DNA of 64,000 bases, from contig NC_063258.1 of assembly GCF_019578655.1 (NCBI RefSeq), positions 4,695,283 through 4,759,282 of the forward strand, read 5' to 3'. This stretch comes from Ricinus communis (taxonomy: Eukaryota > Streptophyta > Magnoliopsida > Malpighiales > Euphorbiaceae). This document shows positions 52,821 through 64,000 of this stretch, one piece after another. The notes below the pieces were generated by a model. That model searched no databases and was not told the origin of the DNA. It was given only the letters and a program-made list of their open reading frames with translations. A program made the position numbers and the translations under genes. How positions within the stretch are numbered: the stretch's first letter is position 1; the number at the start of each line of letters is the position of its first letter.

Positions 52821-55800
52821 TTAACTCTTGGAAACTGTTTGTCCAAAAACAAGATTCGCATATATCAGCTCGTTCCATGCATCAGGGACTCCTGGAAGAC
52901 ACCAATGGCTACAATCTTGCCGTCTTGTGGAAACTTTTTTACCTGCAGTTGCATTCTTGCCAAATACTGATGGATGTCCATCTTTTCTGAAGTTGGTCAA
53001 CCTTGTGACGTTTAGCAGTTTCACAGGGATCTTCATTTCCCGGATTACCTCCTCCACTATCTTCATTTTCAAAGGATAGTTATTGAGCATTGTCCCACTC
53101 AATATTGGTTCAGTCTCCCCATTACATGATCCTCCTGAGTCCCAATCTCCACCCCTGTTAACAAAAGTAAATTAAACAAATAAAAAAAGTTTGTAGAAGC
53201 CATATATAATTCTCTACAGCCTTTTATTTAAACAAGAATTTTAATTGTTGCATAATTTTATCCTTTTTGTGAAATGGCCTTTGATAGTGTAAGAATGGCA
53301 GAACCATCCATGCAGTGACTGTAGGTTGTTTAAATAGAGCTAATAAAGTTGAGTTTTCCTGATTTTTCACCATTCAGTGAAAAGGAAACATGAGATTAGC
53401 CCATATCCCACTTTTCCTTTCTCTTTCTCAGTTTTTGACTTGGTGCACACTGTCAAAAAGAAAGGAAGGAACTCCGCAAGGAAAACAATTCAAGACAGCA
53501 TACCTGAAATGAGCAGATGAATATCCTCGGTAGAAGACCAACTGCTTTGCAGGATTTATATTATCATCAATCCACTTTGCCCATGTCCTTAGAGCCCTTC
53601 TATAAGCTTCAACTGCATCAAACTTTGGATAGAGATAATCACCTTCTTTATAGTAATTTTTCCTGCAATAGTCAGCAGTATCTGTTTCATTTTTTTATTG
53701 CAGGTTCACAATATGAACTAAAAGCAAACAAGACACCAAGAAAAAAGAAGCAAGTGCATGTTCATAACTTAAGTAGATATGTGCCTGATTTTTAATACAT
53801 GAAAAATAATTAAAAAAAACGAATACTTTTATGATGAGTAGACAATAATTGGTTGTCCTATCAATTCCTAGATTCAGATTCTTCTTTTCTTTGTCATTAA
53901 AAGACAAGGAAGGGGCTACTATAATAGAAATACTTGAAAAAGCATATTTTGGTGTATAAAACTAACATGAAAAATTTAATTGCAAGAGATTATAAAGACA
54001 AGATGTTATAGACATACCCACGAGCAGTTTTTCCATGAGTCCACCAGTGCCCAGTATTAAAAACAAGAATGTCAGCCCGCTTCCACCGCCCTGATGTCTT
54101 GTCAATTCGATCAATAGATAAAGTTGGATTTGAATTTCCCTGTGCATTGATGCGTACCCCTTCCCTTACAAGGAAATGCGATCTCACAAATTCCACTGTG
54201 CAGTTAAAATCCTGCTAGGCTCTCGCAAAAGTTAAAAAATTTCCTAAACAAATGCCTAATGTAGGAGAATAGTTATGATTAATTTAATCAAAACTGAAAA
54301 AGCTGCACAATCAGTAACTGACACTTGTGGACACAAATTAGAGAGATGAGAAAACTAAAGTATTTTAACAGTAAAATTTGCAGGGCATGTTCCAATAGAT
54401 TACACATTACCAAGGAATGAGACAGAAGATTTCCATTCCTACAGTATAACCTAGCCTGCTAGTGAAGCCATTATGAGTTATGTTTTAAAGAATTCAGATT
54501 AAGGAGAGCTACTCCAAGTTGCCTGCATTCTAAATTATTTTGGACAAAATAATGAGTAAATCCAAAATGAACATTTAAAGAAGCTTGATGTTTTTCCCAT
54601 TGGAAAGTTGTGTTCAGGCAAAGAAGTTTCCTTTCAAATAGCCAAGGTGTCATAGCAGCCAAGGATAAAAGACTGCATTATATAAGCTATAGGAGCTATA
54701 TAATGATGTAATGTGTGTAATTACCATAAATTTGAAGACATAGTAGCCTCTTCCCTTTGTTATTTTGTGGCCATGGATTTCATGCATTCTTTCTTTATCA
54801 GGAAGGCCTTCTCGTAGAATACATAAAATTGATTCAAACTGATTCCTGTTCATGGAATCTCCAACCAGCATCAGCCTCTTACCTCTCAATCTTGTCAAGA
54901 AGTCTGTTGAATTAAACCTACAAGTGAAAAGTGAATGCAGAAACGAATTGCCTTTTTTGATAAATTGATTAAGTAATTGAAAACATGGAAGGCTAAATAG
55001 CATTCAGTCCATGCATTCGTGAAAGAAAATTACTTCAAATTTGTTCCCTGAATAGTTTGAAGTGTCAACAGGACACTCGCACAATACAAAACCAAATGGC
55101 CAAAAATATTTTAAATGGAACGTATGTTTTAACACGAATGTACACAGATGCACAAGCAAAAGCTAAAGAAAAGAATTATGTGCAACCGCCAAATATTTCA
55201 ACTTTCTGCTGAAGATTTCAACTTCCATAAGTAACTATTTCTATTTCTTCTCCACATCTATTTTCAGAAAATCTAATGATTAGATTATACTGGAGAATCC
55301 TAAATTCCAAAAAAACTGAAACAATGGCTAATTAAGTAAGAAGTTTTTAGGATTGGACATGTTCAATTAATTACCTGATAAACCGTACACATAATCTACA
55401 CCATAATCAGAATTCTCTTGCTTTATTAAACGGACTTGTAGTCTTAATTTAAAAGAAAGGGGGAATTGACGGAACCAAATCTGCGTGAAGAGCATTGCCT
55501 CCCTTTGCCAAACTTTGATCCTCTTCAAAAGATACAGCAGATCTAGAATCTCATTAATCACTGATAAAATATCCCTTCCCTATCGTTAAGAGAAAAGTAA
55601 CAGAATGTGGAACATCTTGTAGTTTCAACTAAAAGTACTTAGTTATATCAGAAGGCCACCCTTCCCTATCGTTAAGAGAAATGTAACAGAATGTGGAATG
55701 TCTTGTAGTTTCAACTGAAAGTATTTAGCTTGATCAGAAGGCTACGAGGAAATCACATGTTTCCAGCATTACTTAAGAGGAATTGTTCTAGTCTACATCA

Positions 55801-56730
55801 CCAAATTTGCTAAACGATTGACAAGAACAAGACTAGGAAACGCCAAATAGTAAGCCATAAAAAATCCAGTAATCATAGCATCAACAACAACCAAGTGTTT
55901 TGACAACAAAGAATCATGTATAGGGCTGAGGCAGTTGACTTCCTATTATGATGCAGCAGTAAAACATTTCGTGCTCCAAAGAAATCTACTTTATTACTTA
56001 TCACTGAGTTTCTTTCATATAATTTTTATAATATCAAAAAATAAGAAGGGGTTATTATTAAAAATTTAAGTGGCAAAATGACAAACCTGGGAAGATCACA
56101 AGTATCAGGCTTCCATCTCCATTTAAGATAATCAGAATCTCTCCTTCCATTGCTTTGGCAATCAAAAGCCTCATCAACATAAGGACAAGAACTTGGCTTG
56201 TATATTGGGTAATGCTCCTCGTCTTTTACCCAGGTTCCCATGTACAAATTACAGTTCTTAGCATTCTCAATCAATTTATCACCACCATTATCACTCAGAG
56301 CCGCCACAGGACGAGAATACGAAATGGGTTCTTTCTTATAATCAATGGTGGTTTCCCCATTACTTGACTCTATGCTTCTGTTTGGGGAAAATGCAGAAAC
56401 GGGTTGGTGAGTCCATGCCTCAGAGTCAAGAAATGTCTCTTCCTGTTGCTTCTCTTCTCCAAAAGGGACATCCCCAGAAACGGGGTTGGGATCTATGGAT
56501 TGGGTTTGAGAAAACGGAGATACAGGTCGGAGAGCGAGTAAGGAATCGTTGATGGCATCAGATTCAGAAGAGGAAAAGTGAAGCTTGGTTTGTGGAAAGA
56601 AATCTCTGTAGAGGGAAAGAGAAGGCTCGAGAGCTCGTTTGGTGAAAAGGAAAATGGTGAGGAGGAAGAAAACAAGGAAGATGAAGGTGATTATGGTGTA
56701 ACGATTCTTCATAGAAGACGAATTTGCCAT
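52821..56730 (-). CDS. Trichome birefringence-like (TBL) polysaccharide O-acetyltransferase
   Basis: Five exons on the minus strand (56,730-56,087; 54,917-54,725; 54,211-54,018; 53,662-53,504; 53,154-52,821) join in frame to 507 residues. The N-terminus is a type II Golgi anchor (ITFIFLVFFLLTIFLF, about residues 13-28), followed by a Ser/Pro-rich stem. The TBL domain starts near CNLYMGTW and YPIYKPSSCPYVDEAF. The PC-esterase-type catalytic part has GDS (234-236, in LMLVGDSMNRNQ) and the matching DCSHW (DxxH, 477-480). TBL proteins transfer acetyl groups to cell-wall polysaccharides in the Golgi. By layout it is nearest the TBL5/TBL6 type, but the polysaccharide cannot be read from sequence. 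An in-frame upstream ATG at 56,820 would add 30 residues; I prefer 56,730 because it places the anchor near the N-terminus. Confidence 0.92.
55573..55744. repeat. 86-bp tandem duplication in TBL intron 1
   Basis: Two copies at 55,573-55,658 and 55,659-55,744 share 'cccttccctatcgttaagag', 'gtaacagaatgtgga' and 'cttgtagtttcaact', with a few substitutions. It lies in the first intron of the TBL gene. Confidence 0.9.
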
Positions 56731-56820
56731 CCCGTGAATTGGGAGAGCATCCTTCTTTTCTTCCTTTCTTGGAACACTGTTGCCACTTAAGCTACCTATA
56801 CAATGTAACCAGTTTGTCAT

Positions 56821-57294
56821 CTTAAAATTTTGAAGGTTAATTACTTTACGGTCTCCTAGGTTTTATCATAATTACCGGTTGGTCTTTTTAATTTCAAAAT
56901 TGAATTATAGCATCCTCTTAAAGAGTCCTTTTAGCATGCACCTGGTGTATTTTACCCCAATAGGGGTAATCCGGGTGAATAAAAGGTAATCTTTTTAACC
57001 TGTTAGAGCAAGTTATCATCAAGTTCTGATGGGTTCCCCTTCCATCCTTTCTCATTTTTATTACATATTTATTAAGTAGCAAGTAATAGATTTTTAGTTG
57101 TCAAGATTAGAAGTATAAGATCTAATGGCTATAATCTAATAGGTGTAAATTAGACCAAGTGCATGCTAGAAAAAGTCCCTCTTAAAATGACAATATTAAG
57201 ATTGGGAATCCTGTCTCACCAGATGAAATCCAGTTCCAACAGACACTCCACCACATGTGAAAGTAGTTATCTACGTACCATCAACAAGTACATT
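56821..57294. other. TBL upstream region
   Basis: This is the spacer between the TBL start and the copia element 2 target site. It should contain the TBL promoter and 5' UTR; I see no distinct element. Confidence 0.5.
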
Positions 57295-57299
57295 AAATT

Positions 57300-57567
57300 T
57301 GTTGAGTTGGGTTTTACTATTTTAATGTTTACAGCTAATAAGTTTCTATCTGTTAGAAATCAAGTAGATATAGTTATTCCTATTTGTTAGGAAGCAAGTA
57401 GATAGAGTTGAGTTTTGAATTAGTCTATAACAAACATTGCTATTTGTACGTGGTTGATATTACTGCTTTTTATTTCTTATGATGTACAGGCTATATATGC
57501 CTTAGTTGTTTTTTAATAAAGGATTAATCTTTTCCAAAAGTCTTATTGTGTGATTGTGAGTCTATCA
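57300..57567 (+). repeat. 5' LTR of copia element 2
   Basis: The 268-bp LTR begins TGTTGAGTTGGG and ends GAGTCTATCA. It contains a TATA-like 'ctatatatgcc' near 57,490. Confidence 0.92.
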
Positions 57568-57572
57568 AATTC

Positions 57573-57585
57573 TGGTATCAAAGCC
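57573..57585 (+). other. Primer-binding site, initiator tRNA-Met
   Basis: TGGTATCAAAGCC lies five bases after the LTR and matches the initiator tRNA-Met complement except for one base. Confidence 0.85.
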
Positions 57586-57655
57586 ACAAAAGAGGCTTGT
57601 GACTCTGTGAGTGAGTGAGTAAATAAAATAAAAATTACAAAAGTAAGTCTGATAA

Positions 57656-60600
57656 TGGCAGAGGCAAGCAGCTTCGCACAACCTTGCATTCCCAAATTTG
57701 ATGGGGATTAATGATCATTGGAGTTTGCTCATGGAGAATCTCCTTAGATCAAAGGAGTACTGTAGTGTTGTTCAAGAAGGTTATACAAAACCAAAAGATG
57801 AGGATGCATTGACAGTAGCTCAAAGAAAGACTCTAGAAGATATGAAGTTGAAGGATTTAAAATCAAAGATTTATCTCTTCAGCTCCATTAACAGGTCCAT
57901 TCTAAAAACAATCACCCAGAAGGAGACGGCTAAACAGTTGTGGGACTCAATGAAGGTGAAATATCAAGGAAATGCTCGAGCACAGCGTGCTTAGCTTCAA
58001 ACTCTTCGCAGAAATTTTGAGCTGCTTGAAATGAGACCAGGAGAGACAGTCACCGATTATTTTGGTAGAGTGATGATGGTGGCTAATGATATGAGAAACT
58101 GCGGTGAAAACATTAGGATGTCAAGATCGTTGAGAAGATTCTGCGTACTCTCACCGAGAAGTTTAATTATATTGTGTGCTTAATTGAAGAATTGAAGGAC
58201 ATTGATAGTCTTTCAGTTGATGCTTTATAAAGCTCATTGTTGGTTCGTGAGCAGAAGTTTAGAAAGAGTGGTAGAGAGGAATAAGCATTGAAGGTCAGTT
58301 ATGAGGAAAGAGGAAGTAGAGGCAGAGGATTTGTAGTGAGAGGTCAAGGAAGAGGCAGAGGGAGGCAACTTAACAGGGCCAACGTAGAATGTTTTAAATG
58401 TCACCAAATAGGACATTATCAATACGAATGTCCTAGTTGAGAAAAGAAAGCCAATTATGCTGAGATTGATGAGGAAGCAGATATGCTTTTGATGGCTTAT
58501 GTAGAAACCGACAACGTAAAAAGAAAAGAGGTGTGGTTCTTGGATTCTGGTTGTAGTAACCATATGTGTGGAAATAAGGAGTGGTTCTTGAATTTTAATG
58601 GTGAGTATAGACATTGTGTGAAGCTAGCCAATGACATAAGAATGGCAGTGATGGGGAAGGGAAACATACGGCTGGAAATCAATGGCACAACTCAGGTGAT
58701 TATTGATGCTTATTATGTGCCGGATTTGAAAAATTATTTACTCAGTATAGGCCAGCTTCAAGAAAGAGGATTAGCTATTCTTATCCAGCATGGAGAATGC
58801 AGTCTCTTTCATCCAAAAAGGGGTCTAATCATGCAAACATGGATGACAGTGAATCGAATGTTTGTATTGTTGACTAGTGTGGTACCTGAAAGCTCTACCT
58901 ACTTACAAACAATGACAGAAGATGAATCGTAGTTGTGGTATATGAGGTATGGGCATATGAGTTATAAGGGGCTGCAAACACTGAAATATAGAGACATGGT
59001 AAAGGGAATTCCCCTTTTAAAAGCTACAACAAAATCATGCACTGAATGTTTGGTAGGAAAACAATACAGAGAGTCTATTCTAAAAAGAAGTCAATGGCGT
59101 GCATCCAAGAAATTACAGCTCATACATGTTGATATTTGCAGCCCAATTACACCATTTCCTAACAGCGATAAGAGGTACATTTTAAATTTAATTGATGATT
59201 ATAGTAGAAAGCTGTGGATATATTTTTTGAATGAGAAGTCCAAGACATTCAAGACTTTCCAATGCTATAAGAGTCTTATTGAAAAAGAGTCTGGAATGTT
59301 TATTTGTTGTGTACGCACTGACAAAGGAGGGGAATTTACCTCTGATGAGTTTAATAATTTTTATAAAAGTAATAGTATAAGTAGACAACTCACAGCAGCC
59401 TACAGGGTAGCTAAGCGTAAGAACCAGACTATCATGAATATGGCTCGATGTATGTTAAGTGACAAAGAGGTACCGAAAAGATTTTGGCCAGAAGCTGCAA
59501 GATGGACAACACATGTTCTCAATAGAAGTCCGACGTCGGTAATAAAAGAAAAAACACCATAAGAGATGTGGAGCGGAGTTAAACCAAAAGTGGATTACTT
59601 TAGAGTTTTTAGATGCCAAGCTCATGTTCATGTTCCAATCCAGAAAAGAAAGAAGTTGGATGATAAAAGCTTCCCTTGTGTGCTTCTTGGAGTTAGTGAT
59701 GAGTCAAAAGCATATCGATTGTATGATCCAGCAACCAAGAAGATTGTGATAAGCCGAGATGTGTTTTTTGAAGAAGATAAGGGCTGGAATTGGGAAAGGA
59801 CAGCAGAAGAAGTAAGACTCGATGTATTGTTATGGGAAGATTGTGATGAATCAGAAAATAAAGAAGAAGATGCTATGAACCAAGGAGCTGCTGTACTGCC
59901 AGAAAACATTACTCATTAAGAAGCACCAAGTCAAGAAATTTCAAATGCGGATAGATCTCGAAGGGCTCCTACATACTTGCAGGATTATGTATCAGGAGGT
60001 CTTTCGAAAGAAGAAAATGAGTCGAATAATCTTGCTATGTTTGTTTCCTGGAAAGATCCTCATTCCTTCGAAGAAGCGGTAATAGAAGAGAAATGGAGAA
60101 AAGCTATGGATTGTGAGATAGAGTCCATTGAAAAGAATGAGACTGGCGGTGACTCTACAGGAGGCAAGAAAAATTGGCGTAAAGTGGATTTTCAAGACCA
60201 AGTTGAATGAGAATGGTAAAGTGTACAAGCACAAAGCCCGTTTGGTAGCTAAAGGCTATGCTCAGAAACATGGGATCGATTACAATGAGGTTTTCGCCCC
60301 TGTAGCCAGATGGGATACGATTCGGATGATTTTGGCACTAGCGGCACAAAAAAGTTAAAATGTGTACCAGCTTGACGTTAAAAGCGCATTTCTTCATGGT
60401 GATTTGAATGAGGTCGTGTATGTAAAGCAACCATTGGGATATGTACGTAAAGGTGAAGAAGAGAAGGTTTACAAGCTTCGGAAGGCACTTTACGGATTGA
60501 AGCAAGCACCATGTGCTTGGTACAGTAAAATTGAAGCTTATTTTGTCAAAGAAGGCTTTGAATGGTGCAACTATGAACACACTCTCTTTGTCAAATCAGA

Positions 60601-61560
60601 AGAAGAAGGTAAGAGTTCTTTAATTGTAAGTTGTACGTTGATGATTTGATTTTCACGGAAAATAATTCTGGCATGTTTGAGAAGTTTAAGGGCTCCATGA
60701 AACATGAGTTTGATATGACAGATTTAGAGAAAATGAAATACTTCCTAGGTGTTGAGGTTATGCAAAAACCAAAAGGCATCTACCTAAGTCAAAAGAAATA
60801 TGTCACTGAGTTGTTGGAAAGGTTTCATTTGCAGAATGGAAATCCAGTTAAGAACCCAATTGGGCCAGGTTCTAAACTCTCGAAGGAAGGAGGGGGAGCT
60901 ATGGTAGATGCAACCGTCTATAAGCAATTAATCAGAAGTCTCATGTACATTACTGCTACAAGACCATACCTGATGTATGTGGTGTGTCTATTAAGTAGAT
61001 ACATGGCCAGTCCTACCAAAGTGCATATGCAAGCAGCAAAGAGGGTGTCGCGTTATTTGAAGGGTACTATGGCACTGGGACTGCTGTACAAAAGAGGTGA
61101 CGTGAAGGAACTAGTTGCTTATACAGACAGCGATTATGCTGGAGACGTCGATGATAGGAGGAGTACAAGTGGCTATGTGTTCTTGATGAATGGAGGGGTT
61201 GTATCTTGGGCTTCGAAGAAGTAGCCAGTGGTGACATTGTCCACCACAGAGGCTGAATTTGTTGTCGATGTGTCTGGATGCGAAGGGTCTTGGAGCAATT
61301 TGGTTATTCACAGCCACAATGCACAACTATACTCTATGATAATAGCTAAACAATCAAATTATTTAAAAACCAGTTCTACATGGCAGGAGCAAACATATTG
61401 ATGTTATGTTCCATTTCTTGAGGGATCTTACGAAGGAGGGAGTCGTGGAGCTTGTTCATTGTGATATGAAGGAACAAGTAGCTGATATAATGACTAAGCC
61501 CCTGAAGCTTGATGTGTTCATGAAGCTGCATGAAGAACTGGGGTGTGTGAAGTACCACTG
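57656..61560 (+). pseudogene. Broken gag-pol of copia element 2
   Basis: Gag starts at the ATG at 57,656 but meets stops near 57,709. It continues in another frame with KQLWDSMKVKYQG and the knuckle CFKCHQIGHYQYEC (58,390-58,431). Protease (WFLDSGCSNHMCG) opens the frame at 58,483-58,932, ended by a TAG just before the pre-integrase LWYMRYGHMS. Integrase runs 58,933-59,562 (LIDDYSRKLWIYF, VRTDKGGEFTS), with a TAA near 59,560 and more frame to 59,919. Reverse transcriptase ([30 protein letters not shown]) is cut near 60,355 and 60,640. YVDDLIF lies at about 60,634 and RNase H (YTDSDYAGDVDDRRSTSGY) near 61,120, with a TAG at about 61,222. At least seven breaks make it non-coding as a unit. Confidence 0.88.
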
Positions 61561-61603
61561 AATTTAAACTGAAATACTACTGCTTTCAGTTTAGGAGAGG
61601 CAT

Positions 61604-61869
61604 TGTTGAGTTGGGTTTTACTATTTTAATGTTTACAGGTAATAAGTTTCTATTTGTTAGGAATCAAGTAGATAGAGTCATTCCTATTTGTTAGGAAGCA
61701 AGTAGATAGAGTTGAGTTTTGAATTAGTCTATAACAAACTGCTATTTGTACGTGGTTGTTATTACTGGTTTTTATTTCTTATGATGTACAGGCTATATAT
61801 ATCTTAGTTGTTTTTTAATAAAAGATTAATCTTTTCCAGAAGTCTTATTGTGTGATTGTGAGTCTATCA
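61604..61869 (+). repeat. 3' LTR of copia element 2
   Basis: The 266-bp partner of the 5' LTR is preceded by a purine-rich tract ('aggagagg', about 61,592-61,600) and followed directly by the AAATT target duplication. Confidence 0.92.
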
Positions 61870-61874
61870 AAATT

Positions 61875-63129
61875 TAGATGCAATTATATAAGGAAATAAT
61901 GAAAAGAATTTAGATGGACTCTCTTAAAAATAATTTTGTAATAATATATTAATATAAAATTATATTATTGTGCAATTAATTTTATCTACGTAATAAGTAA
62001 AGTTCTAAATTGCACCAAAATAAAAATAAAAAATATGACACGTCATAAACTCATAGCATGGTCTAAATCCTAGCTTCTTTTTCCTACCAGGCGAGCATGA
62101 GGAGTATATCTTCCAACTTAATATCTAAAGTTATTTCTATGTTTAGTGACATAGTTTAAAATTGCTCGAATTTACTATATAGCAATCGATGAGAGAAATT
62201 AGAAAAAATACAGTGCAATTTTTTAAAATATATTTTAAAACCAATAAATAATATTATTTTTACTGTATAAATTTTATTCTTTTAAAAATATTATTTTTCT
62301 AATCTTTCTCAAATTTATGGTGACTATTTTTTAGTTGTTTTTTTTAGTAATTTTCAGTTTTTTTTTATTTTTTTATCCAAAAACAACCAAGACCGTAAAT
62401 TTAAAAAAAAAAATTAAACAAACTGTATTTTTTTATGACGAATGTTGGAGCATTCCTAATAAATTTTTTTATTATAAAAATATATATATAATTTAAGTTT
62501 TTAATATTCTCTATTCATTCTGTTTTTAAATAATTTAAAAATATTAATTTTTCTCTTTAAATCTAAAGAGAGAAAAAAAAAATAGCTTTTAAATATATTT
62601 ATCCTATTATATCTTTCTCTTACTTTTAAAAAATAATTATTTATTCAACTCTATTAATAGAAATTTAACTAGAAAATAAAATAGAGAACATTATTAAAAT
62701 ACATAATTTCAAAATAAGTTAAAACAAAAAGTTAATTATTTATAATCTAATAAGAATACATACAGAAGCATTGTTTGATAATAAAACCCCAAAAATGATG
62801 CTGCTTCAAGGAGCTTGCCAACATTCAACCATTTTAATACAAAATGGTCTCTCATTGGCAAACGAGTTCTCATCTTCTCTAGTCCAAAACATTGCCACCA
62901 AAATTGAATTAGTAGATGGAAGGAAAGCACCAGTATAGTAAAATAATAAACCGACAAACAATCAGAAATTTCTGTAGTGCATACATTGGATCAGGAAATC
63001 AAACAAGAATCTAGTGTCACTAAAACATAAGATCAAGAAAGGCACAAGGATGAAGGTGTAGTAAGAAAAACAAGAACTTCAAAAACATAGGAAGTGTATA
63101 TAATAACACAAAATCCCTTCCCTGTCTCC
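61875..63129. other. Spacer and BTF3 3' flank
   Basis: AT-rich DNA with no recognised gene. A minus-strand frame at 62.74-62.96 kb has no familiar motif and may simply be 3' flanking DNA of the BTF3 gene, whose 3' UTR should lie just below 63,130. Confidence 0.5.
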
Positions 63130-63886
63130 CTAAGAAGCAGTTTTACCCTCCTCCGCAGCAGCTTCAAATGTCTCTCCAGGCACAAGATCTGGAACCTCAT
63201 CATCGTCATCCTCAACTTGCTCTGTGGTTGCAGCAGCGCCGGCACTGGGTGTCTGCTTCTGGATTTGCTCCGCCAACTTCTTAAGGTTGTCCAAATTATC
63301 AGGACCTAGATCATGTGTTCATGAAAAAGAAAAAAACGAGAGACAGAGAGGAAAGGAGTTAGTAGAAGACCCTTGAGGATCCAATACAAAACTAATAAGT
63401 TATTATTTGGAAAAGATTTAGAAATGCATACCTAAATGTCCAAGCACTTGAGGGAGAATATCCTGCAATTCTGAAGAGAAGAAACAGAAACAAAATGTTA
63501 GTTGTCAAGAAACTTAAGCCGATAAGAAAGAATATTGCTATGAACATTCTCTTTGTTAAAAAATAAAAAGAAAGAAAATATTGCTGTTAGAGACATACTC
63601 TTAGTCTGTGGAGTGCCACTAACAACCCATGTATTGGCTGCAATGGATGCTTGAACTGAAATATCGAAAATATGTTTAGTCTATTATAAGAGAGAAAGCC
63701 GCAAATAACACCACCCAACTACAGCAGTGGATTTCACCTTTGGGATTCACAAACTGGATCACTATGTCATCCTTGAATATGTTGACTTCCTCAATTGCAG
63801 GAATTGTATTCACTCCTATTCTCTTTAAAGTGCTCTGAAGCCTTTTATCATCTGTTGTAGTAGTCTTGTGGACAGCCTTCTTCTTT
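63130..63886 (-). CDS. BTF3: BTF3/nascent polypeptide-associated complex subunit beta, 3' part
   Basis: Four exons on the minus strand (63,886-63,738; 63,655-63,599; 63,470-63,432; 63,305-63,130) join in frame to about 139 residues ending at a TAG. They encode the NAC domain of beta-[37 protein letters not shown], then [36 protein letters not shown], and an acidic tail ([18 protein letters not shown]). Beta-NAC pairs with alpha-NAC at the ribosome exit tunnel and shields nascent chains; the plant protein is also called BTF3. The start codon and the basic ribosome-binding N-terminus lie in one or more exons beyond the window end, since the exon at 63,886 begins at an acceptor and no coding sequence is seen in 63,887-64,000. 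Confidence 0.95.
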
Positions 63887-64000
63887 CTGTGGTTAGAAGA
63901 AAAAAATTTAAAAGAGATTCCACAACCAAGTATAACCAGAAATCTCAATGTAAACTCCACATAAATTAAAGTAACAATGAAAAAGAAAAGAAATCCCAGA

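Larger units (their letters stand above)
57300..61869 (+). mobile_element. Full-length Ty1/copia retrotransposon 2
   Basis: A 4.57-kb element has LTRs at 57,300-57,567 and 61,604-61,869 (TG...CA) and a 5-bp target duplication AAATT (57,295-57,299 and 61,870-61,874). The domain order is gag, protease, integrase, reverse transcriptase, RNase H. By eye the LTRs differ at about ten positions plus a 2-bp indel (about 4%), so it is older than copia element 1 and of a different family. It lies about 570 bp upstream of the TBL start codon. Confidence 0.95.

Noticed and set aside
62736..62957. Minus-strand 73-residue frame downstream of BTF3.
   Set aside because: No motif, no splice context and an odd composition; more likely 3' flanking DNA.

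Overview
The window is nuclear DNA from a flowering plant, most likely a eudicot. Genes are split by short GT-AG introns, spacers are extremely AT-rich, and plant-type repeats are abundant (Ty1/copia, LINE, solo LTR, TIR elements, a caulimovirid-like insertion). The protein families (GRXC4-type glutaredoxin, class II HD-Zip, TBL acetyltransferase, BTF3) are standard land-plant families; I cannot fix the species from sequence alone. All exon coordinates were read by hand from splice sites and frame continuity.

Region by region. 1-10.6 kb has no recognisable complete gene. It holds a 131-bp tandem duplication, a 1.3-kb TIR element, a SINE candidate and a minus-strand solo-LTR-like segment. 10.68-10.96 kb is the terminal exon of a nucleotide-sugar transporter whose other exons I could not find. 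11-14.7 kb is AT-rich DNA with two degenerate tandem-repeat fields and one copy of a dispersed repeat. 15.77-17.94 kb is a complete six-exon receptor-like kinase gene with a membrane anchor but no ectodomain. 18-22.4 kb is non-genic. 22.4-24.7 kb is a broken caulimovirid-like reverse transcriptase/RNase H remnant on the minus strand, with a TATA-bearing intergenic segment downstream. 26.7-27.9 kb is a complete four-exon GRXC4-type glutaredoxin (minus). 28.4-29.7 kb is a large inverted-repeat (foldback) structure.

29.8-37.6 kb is a decayed JmjC/NO66-like oxygenase gene, split by a full-length Ty1/copia element (31,261-36,058) with a perfect 5-bp target duplication. A partial second copy of the same gene, at 29.76-29.93 kb, preserves the unoccupied insertion site. 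38.1-38.7 kb is a small two-exon gene (minus) for a predicted secreted peptide ending in a DY- and proline-rich tail. 38.8-43.1 kb is non-genic and carries the second copy of the dispersed repeat. 43.1-46.3 kb is a complete class II HD-Zip gene (minus) with a 2.5-kb first intron and no CPSCE motif. 48.05-51.67 kb is a degenerate LINE. 52.8-56.7 kb is a complete five-exon TBL acetyltransferase (minus). 57.3-61.87 kb is a second, older Ty1/copia element. 63.1 kb to the window end is the 3' part of a BTF3/NAC-beta gene (minus).

The host genes do not form one pathway. They cover signalling (kinase, peptide), redox (glutaredoxin), transcription (HD-Zip), cell-wall polysaccharide acetylation (TBL), Golgi nucleotide-sugar transport and nascent-chain handling (BTF3). 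The most notable items are the peptide gene, the HD-Zip protein lacking its class signature, the caulimovirid remnant with promoter-like DNA, and the natural filled-site/empty-site pair at the JmjC pseudogene.
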